From positions 19,368 through 83,367 of the forward strand of contig JAOXRX010000059.1 in NCBI GenBank assembly GCA_025800285.1: DNA of 64,000 nt. Direction: 5' to 3'. Origin of the DNA: Alphaproteobacteria bacterium. Its GTDB lineage: Bacteria; Pseudomonadota; Alphaproteobacteria; JAOXRX01. The notes under the pieces are model-generated. The model was not told the origin of the DNA, ran no database searches, and saw nothing but the letters and a program-made list of their open reading frames with translations. This document shows positions 34,756 to 44,869 of the stretch, one piece after another. Numbering within the stretch: position 1 is the stretch's first letter; each line of letters starts with the position of its first letter. A program made the position numbers and the translations under genes.

Positions 34756-36174
34756 ATGGAAAATACAGAAGAAAAAACAAATGAATTACCTCACAACTTA
34801 GAGGCTGAGCAATCTCTTTTAGGAGCATTACTTTTAGACAATGAGTGTCTAGAAGAAGTTGGAGATATACTACTTCCATCATACTTTTACTCTCCTGTTC
34901 ATAGCAGAATATATCAATCAATAGTTAGACTAATTGATAACAAACAATTAGCATCTCCTGTTACATTGAAAAACCACTTTGAACACGATGGAGATTTATC
35001 AGAAGTTGGCGGTGCTGCATATCTAAATGACTTAGCTATAAATGTATCAAGTCTAGTTAATGTACAAGACTATGCTACTATGATAAAAGACTTATATACA
35101 AGAAGACAACTTGTTCATATTGGTGAAGGTCTAGTTAAAGAATCTAAAAGATATGACATTGAAACTCCAGCATCTAATTTAATAGAGTCTTCAGAAAAAG
35201 AACTTTATGACTTAGCAGAGAAAGGTGAAAGCAAAAAAGGTTTTACTAACCTAACCGATGCTATTACTCAAGCTATTAACACTGCAGAAGAAGCATATCA
35301 AAAAGAAGGTGGTGTTTCTGGTTTATCTTCTGGGTTAGTAGATTTAGATAAAAAAATTGGTGGATTCCATCCATCTGCTCTTAACATTCTAGCCGGAGCT
35401 ACAGCTATGGGTAAAACATCCCTTGCTGTTAATATAGCATTTAATGCTGTTAAAAACGGTGCAAAAGTTGCTTTCTTTTCATTAGAAATGTCAGCGGAAG
35501 AATTAGGAGCAAGAATCTTATCAGATGCTGCCAGAGTTCCTTCTCATAAAATGAGAAAAGGTGACTTAGATGATAGAGACTTTACAGCATTTACAAATGC
35601 AGTTAATACTCTAATGAATGCAGATATGTATATCGATGATACTCCTGGCATATCTCTTCCAGTTCTTAGATCAAGAGCTAGAAGACTTCAAAGAACAAAA
35701 GGCCTAGACATGATTGTAGTGGATTACCTACAGTTAATGACTACAGGATCTCTAGGAAGACAAGAAGCTAGACATTTGGAAATTGCAGAAATTTCCAGAG
35801 GGTTAAAGGGTCTAGCAAAAGAATTATCAATACCTGTTATTGCTTTAGCTCAGCTAAATCGTGGAGTTTCTCAAAGGGAAGATAAAAGACCAATGTTATC
35901 AGATTTAAGAGAATCTGGTTCCATTGAGCAAGATGCCGATGTTGTTATGTTCGTGCATCGTGAAGAATACTACCTTCAAAGAGAAGAGCCAAAAGAAAAC
36001 GAAGAAAAATATGCTGAAAAATTAGAAAAATGGCAAATAGCTATGAGCAAAGTCCAAAACAAAGCAGAAGTTATAATCGCGAAACAAAGACATGGTCCTG
36101 TTGGGGCAGTACACCTGTTCTTTGATGGTAGGTTTACGAAGTTTGATAATTTGGAACAGAGTCATGATTTATAA
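34756..36174 (+). CDS. dnaB: Replicative DNA helicase
   Basis: DnaB unwinds DNA at the replication fork. The protein (472 residues) has the N-terminal DnaB domain (LPHNLEAEQSLLGALLLDNECL) and a RecA-like C-domain with Walker A GATAMGKTS near residue 213, Walker B in MIVVDYLQLM and SDLRESGSIEQDADVVMF. I use the ATG at 34756; the upstream GTG at 34741 has no fitting site. It overlaps alr by 11 bases. Confidence 0.96.
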   Translation: MENTEEKTNELPHNLEAEQSLLGALLLDNECLEEVGDILLPSYFYSPVHSRIYQSIVRLIDNKQLASPVTLKNHFEHDGDLSEVGGAAYLNDLAINVSSLVNVQDYATMIKDLYTRRQLVHIGEGLVKESKRYDIETPASNLIESSEKELYDLAEKGESKKGFTNLTDAITQAINTAEEAYQKEGGVSGLSSGLVDLDKKIGGFHPSALNILAGATAMGKTSLAVNIAFNAVKNGAKVAFFSLEMSAEELGARILSDAARVPSHKMRKGDLDDRDFTAFTNAVNTLMNADMYIDDTPGISLPVLRSRARRLQRTKGLDMIVVDYLQLMTTGSLGRQEARHLEIAEISRGLKGLAKELSIPVIALAQLNRGVSQREDKRPMLSDLRESGSIEQDADVVMFVHREEYYLQREEPKENEEKYAEKLEKWQIAMSKVQNKAEVIIAKQRHGPVGAVHLFFDGRFTKFDNLEQSHDL

Positions 36175-37237
36175 TGCTATATTAACTATAAAAAAGAATG
36201 TAATTGTTAAAAACTATAAAACAATAAGAAAGCAAGTTGGCAAAGTTCCAATTGCTATTATGCTAAAAGCAAATGCATATGGATGTGGCATTAATAAAAT
36301 ATTTGGACTTCTATACAAAGAAGGAGCTAGAGATTTCTTTGTAGCTAATTTATCAGAAGCTTTACAACTAAAAGAGTCCATTAATACTCGTGATGCAAAT
36401 ATATATGTATTACATGATATTGCAAAAGAGAATTATAAAATATATTTAAAAAATAAATTTATACCCGTATTAAACACCTGTGCTAATATATATCTATGGG
36501 CGGAAAAAGGCGAAAGAATGCCTTGTTTAATACACTTTGATTCTGGACTAAACAGGCTAGGATTAACACTTCAAGACTCAAGATGCCTAAAAGAAGATGG
36601 CATCCTAGATAAACTAAACATTAAATATGTTATTTCTCACTTTGCATGCTCTCAAAACGATGACCAAACTTATACTTTAAAACAACAGAAAAACTTTGAA
36701 CAAGTTATGAGGTTATTTCCTGAAGGCACAAAGTTCTCTATAGCTGACTCTTCAGCCATATTCAAAAATAAGAAATATCACCTTGACATGGTAAGAACAG
36801 GCTCTGCCTTATATGGAATAAACCCTACTAATCTTTCTAGCAATCCTATGAAAAATGCTATAGAAATAAAAGCTAGAGTCATACAAATAAAAGATGTGAA
36901 AAAAGGTGATTCAATAGGCTATGATCAGAAATATATAATGCCAAAAGATGGTAAAATTGCGATTATTGGAGTAGGATATGCTGACTCTATTATGAGATCT
37001 CATATGAACAGTGGAGCATTTTATTTTAATGGCAAAAAACTTCCTATTTTAGGAGTTATCTCTATGGATTTAACGACTGTTGACATAACTCGATTAAAAA
37101 CCAAAATTAAAGAGAATGACTTAGTTGAAGTAATAGGAGATAACCAAGACTTAGATACTTTTGGTGCAAGCGGTAAAACTTCAGGGTATGAAATCCTTAC
37201 ATCTTTAAGCGACAGATACATCTGGAAGTTCAAATAA
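36164..37237 (+). CDS. alr: Alanine racemase
   Basis: The PLP enzyme makes D-alanine for peptidoglycan. The 357-residue protein has the PLP lysine at Lys35 in IAIMLKANAYGCG, HFDSGLNRLGL, and the second catalytic Tyr in IIGVGYADSI near 265, followed by GVISMDLTTVDIT. The ATG at 36164 lies inside the end of dnaB. DnaB-Alr adjacency is common in bacteria. Upstream in-frame codons would run far into dnaB and are not used. Confidence 0.93.
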   Translation: MIYNAILTIKKNVIVKNYKTIRKQVGKVPIAIMLKANAYGCGINKIFGLLYKEGARDFFVANLSEALQLKESINTRDANIYVLHDIAKENYKIYLKNKFIPVLNTCANIYLWAEKGERMPCLIHFDSGLNRLGLTLQDSRCLKEDGILDKLNIKYVISHFACSQNDDQTYTLKQQKNFEQVMRLFPEGTKFSIADSSAIFKNKKYHLDMVRTGSALYGINPTNLSSNPMKNAIEIKARVIQIKDVKKGDSIGYDQKYIMPKDGKIAIIGVGYADSIMRSHMNSGAFYFNGKKLPILGVISMDLTTVDITRLKTKIKENDLVEVIGDNQDLDTFGASGKTSGYEILTSLSDRYIWKFK

Positions 37238-37330
37238 ACCTTGCAATATTACACTTTATGTTTTATGCTACCTCTAAAATAAACTATAATACTTTTACAT
37301 TTATAGTTGCTAAGTTTTAAGGAAAGTTGT

Positions 37331-37400
37331 GCTTTAAATTTTAAAATTGTAATTTTAATGTATATATAAATACCTGAATTTCAATTTTAAAATTTAAAGC
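37331..37400. repeat. 19-bp perfect inverted repeat before murA
   Basis: GCTTTAAATTTTAAAATTG (37331-37349) and its exact complement (37382-37400) enclose a 32-base loop. It lies about 40 bases before murA. Low GC means much of the match is AT, but 19 of 19 bases with GC at both ends is notable. It could be an mRNA leader stem or a protein-binding site. Confidence 0.7.
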
Positions 37401-37439
37401 TCAAATCTTCTTAAAAGGTAGTAACCAGGAAGGGAAAGA

Positions 37440-38729
37440 ATGGATAAAATAGAAGTAATTGGCAACGGTCCTCTAAAGGGTAAAATAAATATAAGTGGAG
37501 CAAAAAATTCTGCTCTTAAAATAATGGCGGCATCGATATTAACTGATGATATTTTACATCTAACAAACATGCCTTATCTAGCTGACATAACATCTATGTG
37601 CAGATTATTAAATGGTATGGGGGTAAAAATCTCCCTAGATGGCGGAGCTGGTCCAAAAGGAAACACTGGTCGAGCAATGGCATTTCATGCTAAAGAGTTA
37701 AAACAATTAAAAGCAAGCTATGAAATTGTAAAAACATTTAGAGCATCTATTGTAGTTTTAGGTCCTTTACTTGCAAGATTTGGGGAAGCAGAAGTTTCTT
37801 TACCTGGTGGTTGTGCTATTGGAGCTAGACCTGTTGACTTACATCTAAAAGGTATGGAAGCTCTTGGAGCTACTATTGCAATAGAAAATGGATATGTGAA
37901 AGCTAAAGCTCCTGAAGGAGGCTTAGTAGGAGGAAATATTAAATTCCCCGTTGTATCTGTTGGAGCTACAGAAAACACTTTAATGGCAGCAACATTAGCA
38001 AAAGGAAAAACTGTTTTAGAAAATTGTGCTATAGAACCAGAAATCAATGATATTATAGATTGCTTAATAAAAATGGGAGCAAAAATATCAGGTAAAGGTA
38101 CAAGAACCCTAACGATTGAAGGAGTAGAAAAATTAAATGGTTGCACTCATGATATCATCGCAGATAGAATTGAAGCAGGAACCTATGGAATTGCTGCTCT
38201 TATAACAGACGGTGAAATTGAGCTTATAGGAGCAAAAAGACAAGACCTTGAATCTTTTATAGAAATTGTAGAAAAAACTGGTGCAGAAGTTATAGATACA
38301 GAAAAAGGACTAATATTTAAAAGAAAAGACAATACTGAATTACAATGTGTTGACTTTACAACAGAGCCTCATCCAGGGTTACCTACAGACTTGCAAGCTC
38401 AACTTATGGCATTAATGACAATTGCTAAAGGCAGTGCAAATATTTGTGAAACGATTTGGGAAAATAGATTTATGCATGTACCTGAATTAAATCGAATGGG
38501 AGCAAACATTGAAATCTCTCATAATAATGCCATAGTACATGGAGTAAAAAATCTTATTGGCTGCCCCGTTATGGCAACAGATTTAAGAGCATCAGCATCT
38601 TTAATATTAGCTGGATTAATAGCAAAAGGCACAACTATTGTTGATAGAGTTTATCATCTAGACAGAGGATATGAGCAAATAGAAGAAAAATTATCAGCCG
38701 TAGGTGCTAAGATTCGAAGAATTAAGTAA
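37440..38729 (+). CDS. murA: UDP-N-acetylglucosamine 1-carboxyvinyltransferase
   Basis: MurA performs the first committed step of peptidoglycan synthesis. The 429-residue enzyme has the N-terminal NGPLKGKINISGAKNSALK and the catalytic loop LPGGCAIGARPVDLHLKG with Cys125, so it should be sensitive to fosfomycin-type chemistry. The end YHLDRGYEQIEEKL is typical. AGGAAGGGAAAG precedes the ATG. Confidence 0.97.
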   Translation: MDKIEVIGNGPLKGKINISGAKNSALKIMAASILTDDILHLTNMPYLADITSMCRLLNGMGVKISLDGGAGPKGNTGRAMAFHAKELKQLKASYEIVKTFRASIVVLGPLLARFGEAEVSLPGGCAIGARPVDLHLKGMEALGATIAIENGYVKAKAPEGGLVGGNIKFPVVSVGATENTLMAATLAKGKTVLENCAIEPEINDIIDCLIKMGAKISGKGTRTLTIEGVEKLNGCTHDIIADRIEAGTYGIAALITDGEIELIGAKRQDLESFIEIVEKTGAEVIDTEKGLIFKRKDNTELQCVDFTTEPHPGLPTDLQAQLMALMTIAKGSANICETIWENRFMHVPELNRMGANIEISHNNAIVHGVKNLIGCPVMATDLRASASLILAGLIAKGTTIVDRVYHLDRGYEQIEEKLSAVGAKIRRIK

Positions 38730-38845
38730 AATATATGATGCTTTTACTATTTAACTAATCTTATATAACATTAATTATATAATCATTAAGCTAATTTATC
38801 ATTAAATACTTGCTTTTTTAAAAGCTATTCTATATATTTTAACTC

Positions 38846-39328
38846 ATGATTAATAGTAAAAAAATATCACTAATTGGCTATGCTACATCTATTATTATAG
38901 TAATATTAGATCAGTTATCTAAGCACTTAATTTTAGGAGTTTTAGATGGTATTAACTCTATAAAAATTACCAAGTTTTTCAATTTATCTCTTGTCTATAA
39001 TAGAGGCATAAGCTTCGGCATGATAAATGGAGGAAGCTTGTTAGAGTTGTCAATTATTGCTACTATAACATTATCAATATCCATAATTTTAATAAATTGG
39101 TTAAGAAAAAGCACTTCTTTATATAAAAGCACTTCTATCGCTCTTATATTAGGAGGAGCTATCGGTAATGCAATAGATAGGTTTCTACACATAGGAGTTG
39201 TGGACTTTCTGGATTTTCATTTTAAGAATTATCACTTCCCTGCTTTTAATGTTGCAGATTCTTGTATATTCATTGGTGTAGTTTTAATGCTATTAGAAAA
39301 TGTTTTTATAAAAGGTGAATCAAAATGA
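38846..39328 (+). CDS. lspA: Lipoprotein signal peptidase (signal peptidase II)
   Basis: LspA cleaves prolipoproteins such as DotD and BamE in this window. The 160-residue protein has four membrane helices and both catalytic aspartates, in GGAIGNAIDR and FNVADSCIFIG. It overlaps the next gene by four bases (ATGA). No strong ribosome binding site is visible before the start. Confidence 0.93.
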   Translation: MINSKKISLIGYATSIIIVILDQLSKHLILGVLDGINSIKITKFFNLSLVYNRGISFGMINGGSLLELSIIATITLSISIILINWLRKSTSLYKSTSIALILGGAIGNAIDRFLHIGVVDFLDFHFKNYHFPAFNVADSCIFIGVVLMLLENVFIKGESK

Positions 39329-39819
39329 AAAAATTAATAGTTAGTTTATTGTTAGTTTCATGTATATCAGCTTGTGCTATTGACAAGCAAACTTTAGGTT
39401 TAGGAAGAAGGACTCCTGATGAGTTCACTGTTATAACCAGAAAGCCATTATCACTCCCTCCAGAGTATAATGTTACACCACCTGTAAACAAAGGGATTAC
39501 TTCAAGCAATATTTCCAATGAAGTAAAAAACTCTGTTTTAGGAGAAAAAGATTCTATAAATAAACTTAATAACGAAGATAAATCTTTTCTATCTACAATA
39601 AATGCAGATAGCTCAGATAAAAACATTAGAGAAGAATTAACAAACAATAGTAATCCTGCAAATAATAGAAAAGTAGTTAACAAAATAATGTTCTGGAAGA
39701 ACAAAGACAACTCCACTATTATAGACAATGCAGAAGAAGCTAAAAGGTTAAAAGAAAACAAAAAACAAGGCTATAAAATCAATAATGGCAATGTGCCTGT
39801 GATAGAGCCTAAAAAATAA
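39325..39819 (+). CDS. DUF3035-like lipoprotein
   Basis: The 164-residue protein has lipobox ISAC (Cys17) and then RTPDEFTVITRKPLSLPPEY, the hallmark of DUF3035 (BamF-like) proteins of alphaproteobacteria, usually found after lspA as here. The remaining part is low in complexity and polar. In Caulobacter the related BamF is linked to the BAM complex; that role here is inference. Confidence 0.75.
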   Translation: MKKLIVSLLLVSCISACAIDKQTLGLGRRTPDEFTVITRKPLSLPPEYNVTPPVNKGITSSNISNEVKNSVLGEKDSINKLNNEDKSFLSTINADSSDKNIREELTNNSNPANNRKVVNKIMFWKNKDNSTIIDNAEEAKRLKENKKQGYKINNGNVPVIEPKK

Positions 39820-39834
39820 AAGGATAAAAAAATA

Positions 39835-41469
39835 ATGGGAAAAAATATAAGAGTTGCAGAAGTTACTAATCTGCTACAACTAAACAAAGATTTTATTTCA
39901 AAAGTAAAAATGAATACTTTATTTAATGAAAATCCGAATAGATTTAAAGATTTTTCTATAAAGTATTCTGGCATTCTTTTTGACTATTCTAAAAACAGAA
40001 TAAACCATGAGACTATGGAACTTTTAATAAGACTTGCTAAAAACTGCAACCTAGAACAAAAAAGAGACGATATGTTTAGTGGTGAAAAAATAAATTTCAC
40101 AGAAAACAGAGCAGTTCTACATACAGCATTAAGAAGCAAATCATCATCACCTCTTATTGTAGATGGAGTAGATGTTAGACCTTTAGTTAAAGAAGAATTA
40201 GATCATATGGAAGCTTTTTCTGACTCTGTTAGAAATGGAGAATGGAAAGGTGTCAATGGAGACACTATTACTGATGTTGTTAATATTGGTATTGGAGGAT
40301 CTTACTTAGGGCCAGATATGGTTTGCAATGCTTTAAGAGCATACTCAGATAGAAATATAAAAATGCACTTTGTATCAAATGTTGATGGTGCTGATTTAGC
40401 TGAAACTTTAATAAAACTAGATGCAAGCAAAACTTTATTTATTATTGCTTCAAAAACATTTACTACAAAAGAAACAATAATGAATGCAAACAGTGCTAAA
40501 TCTTGGTTCATAAAAGAAACTGGGCAAAATGATATTAGCAAAAACTTTGTTGCTCTTTCAACAAATGAAAAGTCAGTTTCAGAATTTGGTATTGATAAAG
40601 AAAACATGTTTAAATTCTGGGATTGGGTAGGAGGAAGATATAGTGTATGGTCTTCTATTGGATTACCTATTGCTATATCTGTAGGAATGGATAACTTCTA
40701 CAAGTTCTTAGATGGAGCTTACAGTATGGATTATCATTTCCAACAAGCAGAGTTAAGTAAAAACATTCCTGTAATTATGGGGTTATTAGGGTATCTATAT
40801 AATAACATTTGGAACTTACAAAGTTATGCAGTACTACCGTACTCTCAATACTTAAGCAAGCTTCCTTCATATCTACAACAACTAGACATGGAAAGCAATG
40901 GTAAAAGAATAACAAAAACCGGGCATAGAGTAAGCATAGGTTCAGGACCTGTTATCTTTGGTGAAGCGGGAACAAATGGTCAACACTCTTTCTATCAGCT
41001 ATTACATCAAGGAACAAAAATTATTCCTGCTGATTTCATTGCATTTAAACAAAATCTAAGAGGCAATGCAAATCATCACACAACTTTACTTTCAAACTTC
41101 ATTGCTCAAACTGAAGCTCTTATGATTGGTAAAACAAGAAATAAAGTTCTAAAAGAAATGAGAGCAAAAGGATTCAAAGAAACAGAAATTGAAAGACAAG
41201 TAAATCATAAAATATTTGAAGGGAATAGACCTACAAACTCTATTCTAATCGATAAGCTAACTCCTTTCTCTCTTGGAGAGCTGGTTGCAATGTACGAACA
41301 TAAAGTATTTGTTCAAGGTGTACTTTGGGATGTAAACTCTTTCGATCAAATGGGTGTTGAGCTAGGTAAAGTTCTAGCAGTTCAAATAGAAGACGAAATC
41401 AGAAGAAAAGAAGCTGATGAAATAAATCATGACTGTTCAACTGTAGCTTTGATAAAAGAGCTATTGTAA
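39835..41469 (+). CDS. pgi: Glucose-6-phosphate isomerase
   Basis: The enzyme interconverts glucose-6-phosphate and fructose-6-phosphate. The 544-residue protein has VNIGIGGSYLGPDMV, FWDWVGGRYSVWSSIGLPI and FGEAGTNGQHSFYQLLHQG, all family signatures. Length is normal. It follows the DUF3035 gene by 15 bases with an AAAAGGATAAAA site. Confidence 0.96.
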   Translation: MGKNIRVAEVTNLLQLNKDFISKVKMNTLFNENPNRFKDFSIKYSGILFDYSKNRINHETMELLIRLAKNCNLEQKRDDMFSGEKINFTENRAVLHTALRSKSSSPLIVDGVDVRPLVKEELDHMEAFSDSVRNGEWKGVNGDTITDVVNIGIGGSYLGPDMVCNALRAYSDRNIKMHFVSNVDGADLAETLIKLDASKTLFIIASKTFTTKETIMNANSAKSWFIKETGQNDISKNFVALSTNEKSVSEFGIDKENMFKFWDWVGGRYSVWSSIGLPIAISVGMDNFYKFLDGAYSMDYHFQQAELSKNIPVIMGLLGYLYNNIWNLQSYAVLPYSQYLSKLPSYLQQLDMESNGKRITKTGHRVSIGSGPVIFGEAGTNGQHSFYQLLHQGTKIIPADFIAFKQNLRGNANHHTTLLSNFIAQTEALMIGKTRNKVLKEMRAKGFKETEIERQVNHKIFEGNRPTNSILIDKLTPFSLGELVAMYEHKVFVQGVLWDVNSFDQMGVELGKVLAVQIEDEIRRKEADEINHDCSTVALIKELL

Positions 41470-41526
41470 AGCTTTCTTGACTTTTCAATAAAAAAATAGT
41501 ATATCTAACTTAATTATTTTAAATTA

Positions 41527-42510
41527 ATGGAGAAAAAAATGGCTAGTATAAAAAAAATGATGAAAAAAGGTTGTGAATTTTTAGGAACTAAGTATGCTGT
41601 AATGGGCGGAGCGATGTCTTGGATATCAGAAAGCAATTTAGTTTCAGCTGTTTCAAATGCTGGAGGATTTGGAGTTATAGCAAGTGGTTCAATGCCTGCT
41701 GAAATTCTAAGGGAAGAAATTGAAAAAACCAGAGCAAAAACAGACAACCCTTTTGGTGTAAATTTAATTACATTACATCCTCAATTAGATGAACTTGTTG
41801 AAGTTTGTTTAGATGAAAAAGTTTCTCATGTTATTCTAGCAGGAGGATTGCCTAAAGGTGAAACTATTAAAAAACTTAAAGAAGGCGACATAAAAGTTAT
41901 TTGTTTTGCTCCTGCATTAATACTAGCAAAAAGGCTTATAAGAAATGGGGCTGATGCTCTTATTATTGAAGGTGCTGAAGCTGGTGGACACATAGGTCCA
42001 ATTGCTACAGGTATTCTAGCTCAAGAAATTCTACCAAACATCACAGAAGTTCCTGTATTTGTTGCAGGTGGTATTGCTACAAAACAAATGGTTGAGTGCT
42101 ATCTAGAACAAGGTGCTGCTGGAGTTCAAATTGGAACAATAATCGCCGCTGCTAAAGAATCTATTGCTCATGAAAACTTCAAGAAAGCATATTTCAAAGC
42201 AAGTGCTAGAGATGCTATCGCATCTTCTCAAATTGACTCAAGATTCCCTGTAATCCCTGTTAGAGCAATCTCAAATAAAGCAAGTAAAGACTTTATGGAA
42301 TTCCAAAAACAAATAGTTAAGAAATGCGATAATGGAGAATGTGAAGTTGCTGAAGGGCAAGCTCAAGTTGAACACTATTGGGCTGGAGCTTTAAGAAAAG
42401 CTGTTATTGAAGGTGATATTGAAACAGGATCTCTTATGGCTGGACAAATTGTTGGACTAGTAAAAGAAGAAAAACCTGTTAAAGAAATCATCGAAAGTCT
42501 AGTTAACTAA
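41527..42510 (+). CDS. Nitronate monooxygenase-like flavoprotein (NMO/FabK family)
   Basis: This 327-residue TIM-barrel flavoprotein has AVMGGAMSWISESNLVSAVS, GVNLITLHP, and the FMN-site GAEAGGHIGP and VFVAGGIATKQM. These are common to nitronate monooxygenase and to FabK enoyl reductase. As fabI is present nearby, an NMO-type or backup reductase role is more likely than an essential FabK; the sequence does not decide. It follows pgi and ends at a shared terminator. Confidence 0.8.
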   Translation: MEKKMASIKKMMKKGCEFLGTKYAVMGGAMSWISESNLVSAVSNAGGFGVIASGSMPAEILREEIEKTRAKTDNPFGVNLITLHPQLDELVEVCLDEKVSHVILAGGLPKGETIKKLKEGDIKVICFAPALILAKRLIRNGADALIIEGAEAGGHIGPIATGILAQEILPNITEVPVFVAGGIATKQMVECYLEQGAAGVQIGTIIAAAKESIAHENFKKAYFKASARDAIASSQIDSRFPVIPVRAISNKASKDFMEFQKQIVKKCDNGECEVAEGQAQVEHYWAGALRKAVIEGDIETGSLMAGQIVGLVKEEKPVKEIIESLVN

Positions 42511-42535
42511 TTAAAGTTAAGATATAGAAATAAAA

Positions 42536-42562
42536 AACTCTCCTAATTAGGAGAGTTTTTTT
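42536..42562. terminator. Bidirectional terminator between NMO-like gene and mrdA
   Basis: AACTCTCCTAATTAGGAGAGTT is a full palindrome flanked by A-rich and T-rich runs, serving both convergent genes. Confidence 0.85.
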
Positions 42563-42579
42563 ATAAATTAAATAAAAAT

Positions 42580-44394
42580 CTATTTCTTTTGAATTTTACT
42601 TAGTAACTTTTTAGCTATAGGTGCTGCAACAGAACTACCCCCAATACCATGTTCAACAACAACACAACAAACATATTTAGGATTATCTATTGGAGCATAA
42701 CCAATAAACAAAGCATGATCTCTATGCTTCCAAGGAGTCTCTGTAGTTTTTTCATAACCATCTTCCCTCTCTCTCATAGAAATTCTTTTAACCTGAGAAG
42801 TACCCGTTTTACCTCCCATTTTCATATCCTTATTTCTAATTCTACTTCTGTAAGCTGTACCTCTTTTATTATTAACTACTCCTGCCATAGAATCTAAGAT
42901 TACTTTAAGATGTTTTTTACTATACCCCAAGTCTTCAGGAACTGGAGGAACATATTTTTCACTTCCAATTTTTGAAACAATATGAGGATATATCTTTCTC
43001 CCTCCATTAACCAATCTTGAAGTCATAACAGCTAGTTGCATTGGAGTAGTTTGCACGAAACCTTGACCGATTGAAGCGATAATAGATTCTCCCAATTGCC
43101 ATCTCTCTCCAAACCTAGCCATTTTCCAAGCTGAGGTAGGAATTAATCCTGCTTTCTCTCCTGTTAAATCAATATTAGTTAATTCACCAAGCCCAAAATC
43201 AAATGCAACTTTAGCTATCTCATCCATTTTTATTTTTTTTGCAAGCTCATAGAAAAATACATCACACGATTGCTCCATAGCTTCAATTACATTAACAGAT
43301 CCATGACCCAGCTTCTTCCAACAGTGAAATCTGTGATTACCTACATCCATATGCCCAGGGCACTCAAATCTAGTTCTCGTAGAAATAGCTCCAGCTTTAA
43401 GAGCAGCTAAAGCAACAATTGGCTTAAATGTTGAACCGGGAGGATATAAACCCGAGACAACCTTATTTGTTAATGGAGCAAGCTCTGAATTGATTAAACT
43501 TTTCCAATGCCCCGGAGATATTCTTTTCACAAAATCATTAGGGTCGAAAGATGGAGAAGAAGCTATAGAATAAACCTCTCCTGTATTAGCATCCATAACA
43601 ACTGCACTTGCACTTTTTTCTTTATCTATAATACTTTGAGTATATTGTTGAAACTCGCTATCGATTGACAAAGTTATATCTTTACCAGACTCTCCTTTTT
43701 TTTCATCCAGTTTTCTTATTTTTCTTCCATAAGCATTAACCTCTGTTTCCGCAAAACCAACAAAGCCTCTTAACTGTTTATCATAGTATTTCTCTATACC
43801 ATTCTTACCTACTCTAACACCAGGAAGAGAAAGAACTGGATCATCATCATTTCTTAGCTCTTTATCAGAAACCTTACCAACATATCCTAAAAAATGAGCT
43901 GCCATTTTACCTAAAGGATAATATCTATACTCTCCAATTTGAGTAAGGACTCCCTTTAAGTTAACAGAGTTAACTTCTATTTTTGCAGTATCTTCCCAAG
44001 TAATATACTCTTTAATCATCACAGGGAAAAATTTTCTTTTTCGCTTTATTTCTTTTTGTATTATACTTATATCAGAATCTGTAAGCCCTATTATCTTTTT
44101 TAATTTTAACAACATCAGATCGAGATTAACTACTTGCTCTGGTATCATAATAGCTGAAAAGCTGTTTTTATTATCAGCTAAAATTTTTCCATATCTATCT
44201 AATATCTTACCTCTTGATGGAGCAATAAGCTCTGTTTGTATAGAGTTATTCTCTGCAAGTTTTCTGTACTTATCAGACTTCATAATTTGTAAATAAAACA
44301 TATTACCTACAAGACTAGAGAAAAGTATAAACTTCCCTCCTCCAATTAAAAACTGCCTTCTAGTTATAATGTCATTTAAATTAAATCTACTCAT
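42580..44394 (-). CDS. mrdA: Penicillin-binding protein 2
   Basis: PBP2 is the transpeptidase of the elongasome and partners RodA. The 604-residue protein has one N-terminal membrane helix, the dimerisation domain, and the transpeptidase domain with SxxK in PPGSTFKPI near residue 323, SxN-type SCD in MEQSCDVFFYE, and KTG in GGKTGTSQVKR near 525. It overlaps mreD by eight bases. The rodA gene, usually next to it, lies about five kilobases away on the other strand. Confidence 0.95.
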   Translation of the reverse strand: MSRFNLNDIITRRQFLIGGGKFILFSSLVGNMFYLQIMKSDKYRKLAENNSIQTELIAPSRGKILDRYGKILADNKNSFSAIMIPEQVVNLDLMLLKLKKIIGLTDSDISIIQKEIKRKRKFFPVMIKEYITWEDTAKIEVNSVNLKGVLTQIGEYRYYPLGKMAAHFLGYVGKVSDKELRNDDDPVLSLPGVRVGKNGIEKYYDKQLRGFVGFAETEVNAYGRKIRKLDEKKGESGKDITLSIDSEFQQYTQSIIDKEKSASAVVMDANTGEVYSIASSPSFDPNDFVKRISPGHWKSLINSELAPLTNKVVSGLYPPGSTFKPIVALAALKAGAISTRTRFECPGHMDVGNHRFHCWKKLGHGSVNVIEAMEQSCDVFFYELAKKIKMDEIAKVAFDFGLGELTNIDLTGEKAGLIPTSAWKMARFGERWQLGESIIASIGQGFVQTTPMQLAVMTSRLVNGGRKIYPHIVSKIGSEKYVPPVPEDLGYSKKHLKVILDSMAGVVNNKRGTAYRSRIRNKDMKMGGKTGTSQVKRISMREREDGYEKTTETPWKHRDHALFIGYAPIDNPKYVCCVVVEHGIGGSSVAAPIAKKLLSKIQKK

Positions 44395-44866
44395 GATCTT
44401 CTATCCATTGAAACACCTTATAGAACATCGGATATGTAAGAGACAATAAAATGAAGCCCATAATATGAGTTAACCCTTCTACAAGCTTCATTGCAATTAG
44501 AGAAACAAGAGCATAATCAACTATATATATAATCAATAACCATATACAGAAAGTTATCCATTTAATAAAGAATGTTTGTCCTCTTAATATATATCTATTA
44601 TTATAAATCAGCCTAGAGAAAAATAGTATTATTAAAGATGATGATCCCAATAACCCACCTGAGAAAAAGTCAAAAATCAATGAGATAAAGAAGATAAACA
44701 CTGGGGGGAAATGATAATCATTTTTACACTGCCATACAAAAAAACAAGGTATAAACCATGGTATAAATATATTAGCCACAAATGGGAAAGGTATTATACT
44801 AACTATCAAAAATAAAATTGATATAGCCATATACTGTAAACTTGAGTAAGATATATTTCTTAGCAT
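44387..44866 (-). CDS. mreD: Rod-shape determining membrane protein MreD
   Basis: The 159-residue protein is almost entirely hydrophobic with about five to six membrane helices and the MreD-like PCFFVWQCKNDYHFPPVFIFFISLIFDFFSG-type segment (here split across residues 40-70). Position between mreC and mrdA supports the call. It starts three bases after the mreC stop. Confidence 0.85.
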   Translation of the reverse strand: MLRNISYSSLQYMAISILFLIVSIIPFPFVANIFIPWFIPCFFVWQCKNDYHFPPVFIFFISLIFDFFSGGLLGSSSLIILFFSRLIYNNRYILRGQTFFIKWITFCIWLLIIYIVDYALVSLIAMKLVEGLTHIMGFILLSLTYPMFYKVFQWIEDHE

Positions 44867-44869
44867 ATT

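Noticed and set aside
41527..42510. FabK as the main enoyl-ACP reductase
   Set aside because: A complete fabI is present at 33017-33835 and the motifs do not separate FabK from nitronate monooxygenase.
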